Of a stretch of 35,957 nucleotides of DNA, positions 1 to 5,807 are shown one piece after another. The notes under the pieces were generated by a model. That model saw nothing but the letters and a program-made list of their open reading frames with translations, made no database searches and was not told the DNA's origin. A program made the translations under genes and the position numbers. The stretch is from Rahnella ecdela (GTDB lineage: Bacteria; Pseudomonadota; Gammaproteobacteria; Enterobacterales; Enterobacteriaceae). Positions within the stretch are counted from its first letter, which is position 1. The number at the start of each line of letters is the position of its first letter. The DNA lies in NCBI RefSeq assembly GCF_019049625.1, contig NZ_JAFMOY010000102.1:1-35957 (forward strand). Direction: 5' to 3'.

Positions 1-72
1 ACCTTGCTTATACCTGTCCCAGATAATCGCTTTCTGTTCTGGCGTGTAGTAAATGCGCGTTCTTCGTTTCAT
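1..72 (-). CDS. IS30-family transposase, N-terminal fragment cut by window edge
   Basis: The reverse strand opens with ATG at 72 and reads MKRRTRIYYTPEQKAII followed by WDRYKQG before the window ends. This is the typical start of IS30-family DDE transposases: a basic N-terminus, then the T-x-E-x-[KR]-x-x-I-W helix of the first DNA-binding domain. Only 24 codons are visible, so completeness and activity cannot be judged. The start is supported by the GGGGGA stretch a few bases upstream and by a matching terminal inverted repeat about 50 bases away, as in IS30 itself. The catalytic core must lie to the left of the window. Confidence 0.8.
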   Translation of the reverse strand, partial: MKRRTRIYYTPEQKAIIWDRYKQG

Positions 73-97
73 GGCAACGTCCCCCTTGTTTAAGGAT

Positions 98-125
98 AGC
101 GTTGCGTCGACCCGTTGAACTCACA
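98..125 (-). repeat. Terminal inverted repeat of the IS30-family element
   Basis: Read inward from 125 on the minus strand, the sequence TGTGAGTTCAAC, then GGGTCGACGCAAC, closely matches the IS30 terminal repeat as I recall it (TGTAGATTCAAT, then TGGTCAACGCAAC). The transposase start lies about 50 bases inside this end. The element boundary is therefore near 125/126. The other end and any 2-base target duplication are outside the window. Confidence 0.65.
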
Positions 126-190
126 GCCAGTAGCGGGCATTCATAGCGAATGATATGGTGATTTCGAGTGAATGGCAGATCCCAAAACGA

Positions 191-598
191 ATGGAGTTGA
201 TTTTGAGAACGCAGAAAAGAGGTATGGGGTATGTGGCTATCGTTGTCGATGATTATGACCGAGCGATTGAATATTACACAAGCAAGCTCGGGTTTACGCT
301 TGTTGAAGACACGCCTCAACCTGGCAAGCGCTGGGTGGTTGTGACGCCTAACCCGGAAAGCGGCTGTAATCTTCTTCTGGCCCGCGCCTCAAACGATATG
401 CAAAAAACCTTCATCGGTAATCAGTGTGGCGGGCGGGTGTTTCTTTTCCTTCATACTGACGATTTTTGGCGCGATTACGACGCTATGAAGGTCGCAGGCG
501 TTCATTTTTGCGAGGAGCCACGTGAGGAAGAGTACGGGACGGTGGTTGTATTTGAGGATCTCTACGGAAATCGCTGGGACTTGTACCAGAACAACTAA
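191..598 (+). CDS. VOC (glyoxalase/bleomycin-resistance) family protein
   Basis: A protein of about 135 residues with the vicinal-oxygen-chelate fold pattern: YVAIVVDDYDRAIEYYTSKLGF at the N-terminus (beta-alpha-beta), a central GGRVFLFLHTDDFWRDY, and the C-terminal GTVVVFEDLYGNRWDLYQ strand with its late Glu. Family members are metal-dependent lyases, dioxygenases or antibiotic-binding proteins; the substrate here is unknown. The start is uncertain. ATG at 155, 191 and 224 are in frame and none has a well-spaced ribosome site: AAGAGG ends only one base before 224. I use 191. The gene begins 30-100 bases from the IS30-type end at 125, so its native promoter may be displaced. A terminator follows at 605. 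Confidence 0.8.
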   Translation: MELILRTQKRGMGYVAIVVDDYDRAIEYYTSKLGFTLVEDTPQPGKRWVVVTPNPESGCNLLLARASNDMQKTFIGNQCGGRVFLFLHTDDFWRDYDAMKVAGVHFCEEPREEEYGTVVVFEDLYGNRWDLYQNN

Positions 599-604
599 TT
601 TCCA

Positions 605-625
605 AAGCGCCGCAGGGCGCTTTTT
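605..625 (+). terminator. Rho-independent terminator after VOC gene
   Basis: Arms AGCGCC and GGCGCT separated by GCAG, followed by a run of T. It lies 7 bases after the stop codon of the VOC gene and would end its transcript. Confidence 0.8.
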
Positions 626-663
626 AGCTTCAGTTAGCTATCCATGATTTAGAGTAAATACGC

Positions 664-897
664 TCACATTGATTGTCTGAGCCATTCACTCTGTGTGAGA
701 GAAAAAAACAGGCTTGGTGGCGCCTCTTTCACATCATGGATCTCTTTTACGTATTGCAACCCGGCTTTTTGAAGGACTTTCTGCGGTGCCATGTGGTTTC
801 CTCTAACTGCGGCAGATATCTCAGTCAGTTTTAACTCACCAAATCCATACTTCTTCAGTTTGCGGTGCAACCAGACTTGATCCGCAACCGTTCTCAA
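664..897 (-). pseudogene. GNAT acetyltransferase, C-terminal remnant
   Basis: A 77-codon open frame whose middle reads GFGELKLTEISAAVRGN, then HMAPQKVLQKAGLQY. This resembles the C-terminal acetyl-CoA-binding half of RimJ/RimL-type GNAT acetyltransferases, where the usual pattern is LGL-x-x-I-x-A-x-V-x-x-x-N-x-x-S-x-x-V-L-x-K-A-G-F. The N-terminal half of the fold is absent. The frame is closed upstream by TAA and the only start available is a TTG, so this is most likely decayed. It sits between the IS-adjacent VOC gene and the LysR regulator. Family assignment rests on one motif. Confidence 0.5.
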
Positions 898-1086
898 CTT
901 TTATCAAAAGCTCACTGCGGGATATCCCCAGTCTGTTTGACATGGTTCGCGCAGCTTCTGGCATGAGATGCTCTGTGTGCCAGTGGTCTTGTGGCATCCA
1001 AAACTCTTGCTCTCGATGATGAATGAGACATTGATTCCTCCTGTTGTACCGTCCCCGTCTTAACGTTCGATCAACCTATCAGTTCA
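898..1086 (-). other. Gene debris with one well-placed ribosome site
   Basis: No recognisable gene. A strong AGGAGG (1037-1042, minus strand) sits five bases before an ATG at 1031, which opens a 39-codon frame ending at 912. Its product, rich in Ser, Arg and His, does not look like a folded protein. A neighbouring frame over the same bases reads EFWMPQDHWHTEH and MSNRLGISRSELLIKVE, which is more protein-like but lacks a start. The pattern suggests a frameshifted relic of a small gene; I cannot name the family. Confidence 0.25.
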
Positions 1087-1989
1087 TCATCCAACTTTTC
1101 CCGCAAACCCTTCCAGCAGCCAGTCGATAAACACCCTCAGGCGCTGGGGGACGTGGCGATTTTGCGGGTAAACCACGTGGAACGGGTACACCGCAGGACG
1201 CCATTCTTTCAGGATTTCCACCAGCGTGCCTTCGCGCAGCGCGCTGTTTGCTGAATAACTGAATGTCTGGATGATCCCGAGTCCGGCCAGTCCCGCTGCC
1301 AAATGTGCATTGCTTTCGTTTACGCCGACACGGTGCGCGACTTTGATTTCTGTTTTTTCGCCATCGCGTTCAAAACGAAAAGGGAAGGCGCGACCGTTTT
1401 GTGAGGAGACATAACTCACCAGCCGGTGGCCGTTTTTAAGTTCATCGGGATACGCCGGAGTGCCGAAAGATTTCAGATAAGTCGGGGTCGCGCAAGTGAT
1501 GAGTGTTGCGTCGCCTATCTTGCGGGCAATCAGCGACGAGCTGTCGAGCGGACCACCGCGGATCACGCAATCCACGTTATCGCTGATGAGATCGACAGGG
1601 CGGTCGGAGACGCCCAGATCGAGGCAGATATCCGGATAGCGCGACATGAAGTCCGGCAGCATGGGGATCAGAACATCACGCGCGGTAGAACCGCCGACGT
1701 CAACGCGTAACAGTCCGCGTGGTTTGCTGCGCGCCGCGTTGAGCGAGGTATCAATGTCTTCCAGATCCCGCAGAATACGCGCCGTTTTTTCATAATACCC
1801 TCGACCTTCCGGTGTGACCGTCACGCGCCTTGTGGTGCGCTGCAACAGACGCACACCGAGATGCGCTTCCAGTTCCTGCACCAGTTTGCTCAGGGTTGCA
1901 TTGGGCATATCCAGAGAATCCGCCGCTCTGGTAAAATTTCCGGCTTCCACCACGCGGGCAAATGCCCGTATCGCTGTCAGCTGATCCAT
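1087..1989 (-). CDS. LysR-family transcriptional regulator
   Basis: A 300-residue regulator of normal LysR length. Residues 1-60 carry the winged helix-turn-helix (FTRAADSLDMPNATLSKLVQELE, then LGVRLLQRTTRRVTVT). Residues from about 90 form the periplasmic-binding-like effector domain (GLLRVDVGG, DCVIRGG, GLGIIQT). LysR proteins bind DNA as tetramers and usually control a divergent gene in response to a small molecule. Here the divergent gene is the dehydrogenase at 2143, which is therefore the likely target. The start codon at 1989 lies directly before the conserved MDQLTAIRAFARV. The effector is unknown. Confidence 0.92.
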   Translation of the reverse strand: MDQLTAIRAFARVVEAGNFTRAADSLDMPNATLSKLVQELEAHLGVRLLQRTTRRVTVTPEGRGYYEKTARILRDLEDIDTSLNAARSKPRGLLRVDVGGSTARDVLIPMLPDFMSRYPDICLDLGVSDRPVDLISDNVDCVIRGGPLDSSSLIARKIGDATLITCATPTYLKSFGTPAYPDELKNGHRLVSYVSSQNGRAFPFRFERDGEKTEIKVAHRVGVNESNAHLAAGLAGLGIIQTFSYSANSALREGTLVEILKEWRPAVYPFHVVYPQNRHVPQRLRVFIDWLLEGFAGKVG

Positions 1990-2034
1990 CCGTTTACTCC
2001 GCCAGTCAGTATGTTTTGATTATACACAGCCATG

Positions 2035-2060
2035 AATAGTCATTTTCATTTTCCACTATT
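2035..2060. promoter_or_regulatory. Candidate LysR operator between regulator and dehydrogenase
   Basis: AATAGT (2035-2040) and ACTATT (2055-2060) form a separated inverted repeat in the 153-base divergent gap. LysR sites are typically imperfect dyads containing T-N11-A. Placement between the two starts fits, but the arms are short and AT-rich, so chance is possible. Confidence 0.35.
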
Positions 2061-2142
2061 TTTCAATAAACCCTGCAGGACTACAGTAAGTCCATGCCGC
2101 AAACGCGGCTCACTGAAACTCCACTGATATTGAGGAAAGCAA

Positions 2143-2892
2143 ATGAGCAGATTACTGAACGGAAAAGTTGCACTGGTTACCGGCGGCACCAGCGGCATTG
2201 GTCTGGCGAGTGCAAAAGAACTGGCTGAGCAGGGCGCGCAGGTCTTTATCACCGGCCGCCGTCAGGCGGAACTCGATGCGGCAGTCAGCGAAATCGGCAG
2301 CGCTGCGACGGGTATTCGCGCGGATGCCTCAGTGCTGAGCGACCTTGATGCGGTCTATGCGCAAATCGCCAAAAGTGCAGGGCATCTGGATATCTTATTT
2401 GCCAACGCCGGCGGCGGCGATATGCAGCCACTGGGCGCAATCACCGAAGAGCATTTCGACCGTATTTTTGGCACCAACGTGCGTGGCGTGCTGTTTACTG
2501 TGCAGAAAGCATTACCGTTGCTGCGTGCAGGCGGATCGGTGATCCTGACCGGTTCCACAACCTCCATTCAGGGCACCGAAAGTTTCAGTGTGTACAGCGC
2601 GAGTAAAGCCGCGGTGCGTAACTTTGTCCGCTCTTGGGCGCTGGATCTGAAAGGTCGCGGTATTCGGGTGAATGTGGTCAGTCCGGGGCCGGTACGCACG
2701 CCGGGTCTTGGCGGGCTGGTGCCTGATGAACACCGTCAGGGATTGTTCGATGCGCTTGCGGCGCAGGTGCCGCTGGGGCGTCTGGGCGAACCGGAAGAAA
2801 TCGGCAAAGTGGTGGCGTTCCTGGCCTCCGATGCCGCCAGCTTTATCAATGGCACAGAACTGTTTGTGGATGGCGGTATGGCGCAGGTGTGA
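2143..2892 (+). CDS. Short-chain dehydrogenase/reductase (classical SDR)
   Basis: A 249-residue NAD(P)-dependent oxidoreductase. The cofactor-binding TGGTSGIG spans residues 13-20 and NAG is at 88-90. The catalytic set is Ser138 (TGS), Tyr151 and Lys155 (YSASK), followed by the PGPVRTP loop near 181. The C-terminus [16 protein letters not shown] is also typical of the family. The length is the usual one for a classical SDR. The Arg-rich end of the second strand (TGRRQAEL) suggests NADPH preference. The ATG is preceded by TGAGGA with good spacing. The gene is divergent from the LysR gene at 1087, its probable regulator, and is closed by the hairpin at 2911. The substrate cannot be read from sequence. 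Confidence 0.93.
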   Translation: MSRLLNGKVALVTGGTSGIGLASAKELAEQGAQVFITGRRQAELDAAVSEIGSAATGIRADASVLSDLDAVYAQIAKSAGHLDILFANAGGGDMQPLGAITEEHFDRIFGTNVRGVLFTVQKALPLLRAGGSVILTGSTTSIQGTESFSVYSASKAAVRNFVRSWALDLKGRGIRVNVVSPGPVRTPGLGGLVPDEHRQGLFDALAAQVPLGRLGEPEEIGKVVAFLASDAASFINGTELFVDGGMAQV

Positions 2893-2910
2893 TTCAGTAT
2901 TGAGATAATA

Positions 2911-2943
2911 AAACGGCCAGCGGAATTCCACTGGCCGTTTTTG
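2911..2943 (+). terminator. Rho-independent terminator after SDR
   Basis: Arms ACGGCCAG (2913-2920) and CTGGCCGT (2931-2938), extendable inward with one mismatch, followed by TTTTTGC. It lies about 20 bases after the dehydrogenase stop. Confidence 0.85.
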
Positions 2944-3044
2944 CTTTTCAGAAGCGGATAAGAACATCGATCCGCCGGAGAGTGTTAAAAGCTACACTTC
3001 AGTCACCAGATTCGACTCTCCAAATCTGTTCTGAGGATTTTGAC

Positions 3045-3527
3045 ATGAACACCTTTCATCAACTGACCGCCATCAGCCTGAGTGGCCAGCTCGTCTCTAT
3101 GGCCGACTATGCGGGTAAGCTGGTTCTGGTGGTTAATACCGCCAGCCATTGCGGTTTCACGCCACAATACGCGGGCCTTGAAACGCTCTACAAGAAGTTC
3201 GCCGCTTCAGGTCTGGTGGTGCTTGGTTTCCCCTGCAACCAGTTCGGTAAACAGGAACCCGGCGATGCAGACGCAATCGCGCAGACCTGCCACATCAACT
3301 ACGGTGTGAGCTTCCCGATGTTCGGGAAAGTGGAGGTCAACGGCGCCGCAGCGCATCCGGTGTTTCGTTACCTGAAAGAGGAATTACCCGGCGTTCTGGG
3401 TGGACGGATCAAGTGGAACTTCACTAAGTTCCTGATCGGACGCGACGGCAAACCGCTTAAGCGTTTTGCACCGTTCACCACCCCGGAGAAAATGGAAACC
3501 GTCATTCTTGCTGCACTTGAAGTCTAA
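3045..3527 (+). CDS. Glutathione peroxidase family protein (Cys type)
   Basis: A 160-residue thiol peroxidase of the glutathione peroxidase family, which reduces hydrogen and organic peroxides using glutathione or thioredoxin. Three catalytic elements are visible: NTASHCGFTPQY with the peroxidatic Cys (Cys in place of selenocysteine), FPCNQFGKQEPG with the Gln and a second Cys, and KWNFTKFLIGRDG with the Trp and Asn. No signal peptide is seen, so it is cytoplasmic. An open frame extends upstream to 2982, but the ATG at 3045 has TGAGGA seven bases before it and gives the normal family length. It is monocistronic between two hairpins. Shorter than, and not closely like, E. coli BtuE. Confidence 0.93.
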   Translation: MNTFHQLTAISLSGQLVSMADYAGKLVLVVNTASHCGFTPQYAGLETLYKKFAASGLVVLGFPCNQFGKQEPGDADAIAQTCHINYGVSFPMFGKVEVNGAAAHPVFRYLKEELPGVLGGRIKWNFTKFLIGRDGKPLKRFAPFTTPEKMETVILAALEV

Positions 3528-3602
3528 GTGTTTCTGCTATTCGAACTGTCCATATTAAGAAAGTTTGCTCATCGCAGGCTTTGGCATGACCTGTTTACCC
3601 AT

Positions 3603-3641
3603 AAAAAAACGCGCCTGCGGAGTTATACCCTCAGGCGCGTT
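3603..3641 (-). terminator. Terminator between convergent peroxidase and transporter genes
   Basis: Arms AACGCGCCTG (3608-3617) and CAGGCGCGTT (3632-3641). On the minus strand the hairpin is followed by GTTTTTTTAT, so it chiefly ends the transporter transcript. It may also stop reads from the peroxidase side. Confidence 0.8.
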
Positions 3642-3661
3642 GTTTATTGCTCAGCCGGATA

Positions 3662-5173
3662 TCAGAACATCAATACCATCCACGGATAGGCAATTAGCAT
3701 CATGCCGCCGAGGAAGATAGCGCCGAAGATGGTGCCCAGACGCCAGTAGTCTTTGGTTGGCAGATAGCCGCTGCCGTAGTAAATCGGGCTAGGGCCGGTG
3801 CCGTAAGGGGTGATGATCCCCATCACACCCAGCGAGGTCACCATCATCAGGCAGTAAACCGGCATATTAATGCCCGGAATAGCCGCAGCAATGGTCAGCA
3901 TCGCCGGTAGCAGCGCGGTAGTGTGCGCCGTGGTACTGGCGAACAAATAGTGCAGCAGGAAGAATGCAATCAGCAGCATGACGGCGGCGACCTGCGGGTC
4001 GAAGCCATTGAGTAACTGACCACCTTCTTTACCCAGCCAGGCGATAAATCCGACTCGGGCCAGACCATCCGCCAGAGCCACCAGCGTCGCAAACCACGCG
4101 AAGGTGTTCCAGGCCGGTTTGTTGCTGGTGATATCGTTCCAGTTCAGCACGCCGGTCCACAGCATCAGCACCACGACCAGCAGGGCAGCCATTGCCGGTT
4201 CAATCCAGGCAGCGGCAAAAATCCACATCAGCAGTGCAGAGCACACGAAGATCAGCAGCAGGATTTCGTTGCGCGACAGCTTGCCCAGTTTATCGAGTTC
4301 GCTTTTCGCCCAGCGCGGCACCTCGTCATTGATCTTCACTTCCGGCGGATAGAACCAGTAGGCCAGCAGCGGCATGGTCAGGATCAGCAGCACGCCGAGC
4401 GGCAGAAACGCCAGGAACCACATGCCCCAGGAAATCGTAAAGCCGGTGATGCTTTTGACTAATGCCAGCGCCAGCAGGTTCGGCGCGAGTGCAGACAGGA
4501 ACATCGAACTGGTAATACAGGCTGCGGTGATCGCGACCCACATCAGATACGAACCGATCTTACGCGCGCTCGGGTCATTCGGCTTGGAGCCGTACAACGG
4601 CGGCAGGTTGGCGATGATCGGATAAATCGTCCCGCCGCTGCGCGCAGTGTTGGACGGAGTAAATGGTGCGAGCAACAGATCAGCGAAGGTAATCGCGTAA
4701 CCCAGCGTCAGGCTGCGGCGACCGAGGTATTTCACCAGGATCAGTGCCAGACGACGGCCAAACTGTGTTTTGTCATAACCGGCGGCGAACATAAATGCGC
4801 CGAAAATCAGCCAGACGGTCGAGTTACCAAATCCGCTCACCGCCCATTTGAAGGCTTCAGTCGGCATTTTAAATTTAGGGTTGGCGATTTCTTCCGGGCT
4901 GAACAGCAGCCACTGACTGAAGAGGGCGATCACTACCACGCCGGTCAGGCCAATCACCGCGCCCGGCAGCGGTTCGAAAATCAATCCGACAATCACCCCG
5001 ACGAAAATAGCGAAGAAGTGCCATGCATAAGGCTCAAGGCCTGCGGGTACTGGCGTCAGCAATAACAGCACGGCCACCAGCACCGGCAGAAAGAGCATGA
5101 TCAGATGCTTTTTTTGCCCCTTTTGTGGCGGTACCGCCACGTTGGGATCATTCAAACTGGATGTGGGTTTCAT
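3662..5173 (-). CDS. DASS-family C4-dicarboxylate (tartrate/succinate or citrate/succinate type) antiporter
   Basis: A 503-residue inner-membrane carrier with about a dozen hydrophobic segments, very similar in layout to E. coli TtdT and CitT. Visible landmarks are LEPYAWHFFAIFVGVIVGL near 46-64, LLLAPFTPSNTARSGGT around 167-182 with the SNT substrate/cation motif, the second-repeat counterpart FASTTAHTTALLP, and the C-terminal TPYGTGPSPIYYGSGYLP then KDYWRLG. DASS antiporters exchange dicarboxylates such as fumarate, tartrate or succinate. A soluble Lys-rich N-terminal tail of about 20 residues precedes the first segment. It is divergent from the fumarate reductase at 5800, which suggests fumarate (or a precursor) in and succinate out. 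Exact substrates are inference. Confidence 0.9.
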   Translation of the reverse strand: MKPTSSLNDPNVAVPPQKGQKKHLIMLFLPVLVAVLLLLTPVPAGLEPYAWHFFAIFVGVIVGLIFEPLPGAVIGLTGVVVIALFSQWLLFSPEEIANPKFKMPTEAFKWAVSGFGNSTVWLIFGAFMFAAGYDKTQFGRRLALILVKYLGRRSLTLGYAITFADLLLAPFTPSNTARSGGTIYPIIANLPPLYGSKPNDPSARKIGSYLMWVAITAACITSSMFLSALAPNLLALALVKSITGFTISWGMWFLAFLPLGVLLILTMPLLAYWFYPPEVKINDEVPRWAKSELDKLGKLSRNEILLLIFVCSALLMWIFAAAWIEPAMAALLVVVLMLWTGVLNWNDITSNKPAWNTFAWFATLVALADGLARVGFIAWLGKEGGQLLNGFDPQVAAVMLLIAFFLLHYLFASTTAHTTALLPAMLTIAAAIPGINMPVYCLMMVTSLGVMGIITPYGTGPSPIYYGSGYLPTKDYWRLGTIFGAIFLGGMMLIAYPWMVLMF

Positions 5174-5440
5174 AAATTTTCTGCCCGTAATTGAGAGTGA
5201 GCCTTGCGCCCCGGTTGGTTACGATTGTTTTCTGTTCCTGAAAACCATTAATTATTCTTTAACGAAAATGTGTTAAGCGGTACGTAATGAAGATGGATCC
5301 TGTGTGACGAAATTAAGTCGTTACTATTATTCTTAGGGTAACTGAGGTGATGAGTTCACTTATATTCCGTTATATTTCATTACAGAAAGTGTGGTTATTT
5401 TTCCCGACTATTTTTTTCAAATACAGCTGCTTATGTGAAT

Positions 5441-5455
5441 GTAGAGTAAATCTAC
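5441..5455. promoter_or_regulatory. Small perfect dyad of unknown function
   Basis: GTAGA and TCTAC flank GTAAA. It lies in the divergent gap, roughly 80 bases upstream of the FNR box. It could be an operator for a second regulator, but five-base arms can arise by chance. Confidence 0.25.
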
Positions 5456-5521
5456 GTAAACGCCAACTTCCGAGGTCAACTTGCTGATTTTGCAGGCGAG
5501 ATTTTTTATGTTAATCTAAAG

Positions 5522-5535
5522 TTGATTTTTGTCAA
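5522..5535. promoter_or_regulatory. Probable FNR binding site
   Basis: TTGAT-TTTT-GTCAA matches the FNR consensus TTGAT-N4-ATCAA in nine of ten defined positions and is flanked by a further G/C pair that extends the dyad. FNR activates anaerobic respiration genes. The position, upstream of a fumarate reductase and divergent from a dicarboxylate carrier, makes the function plausible. Confidence 0.65.
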
Positions 5536-5750
5536 CTCATCATTAACACTTGAGGATGGTATGGATTTCCATGCCCGATAAATAAACAACTCCTGCTTTC
5601 AGAACGTTTATAGCGCCTATTTCATCGCGTAATGCTAATAAATGAACCACCAGATTTCTATTAATTCGTCACCTGCTGCGCAATGCTTAATTAAACCTGG
5701 TTCTTCTCCCCCTTAGTAAAGGTATTGAAGAAGGTAAAGAAGGGTAAGTA

Positions 5751-5807
5751 ATGCGGCCACAGAAAAATCCAAGACCTGTAAATTTCGGAGTTGATCACAA
5801 TGAATAA
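5751..5807 (+). CDS. Possible 18-residue leader peptide overlapping the fumarate reductase start
   Basis: ATG at 5751 follows GAAGGG with six bases of spacing and opens MRPQKNPRPVNFGVDHNE. It stops with TAA at 5805-5807, eight bases inside the reductase gene and in another frame. The ribosome site is as good as that of the reductase itself. Such an overlap could couple translation of the two. No homologue is known to me, and an ORF this short may be fortuitous. Confidence 0.3.
   Translation: MRPQKNPRPVNFGVDHNE

Larger units (their letters stand above)
5174..5799. other. Long divergent regulatory gap between transporter and fumarate reductase
   Basis: About 620 AT-rich bases without a sizeable gene. 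It holds a near-consensus FNR site (5522-5535), a small dyad at 5441-5455 and a possible 18-codon leader ORF (5751-5807), each listed separately. A TATGGA hexamer at 5560-5565 could serve as a -10 for the reductase. That would place the FNR dyad about 43 bases upstream of transcription start and give a 5' leader of over 200 bases. Confidence 0.6.

Noticed and set aside
2512-2967. Minus-strand 151-codon open frame across the SDR gene
   Set aside because: Antisense shadow of the dehydrogenase, crossing its terminator hairpin.
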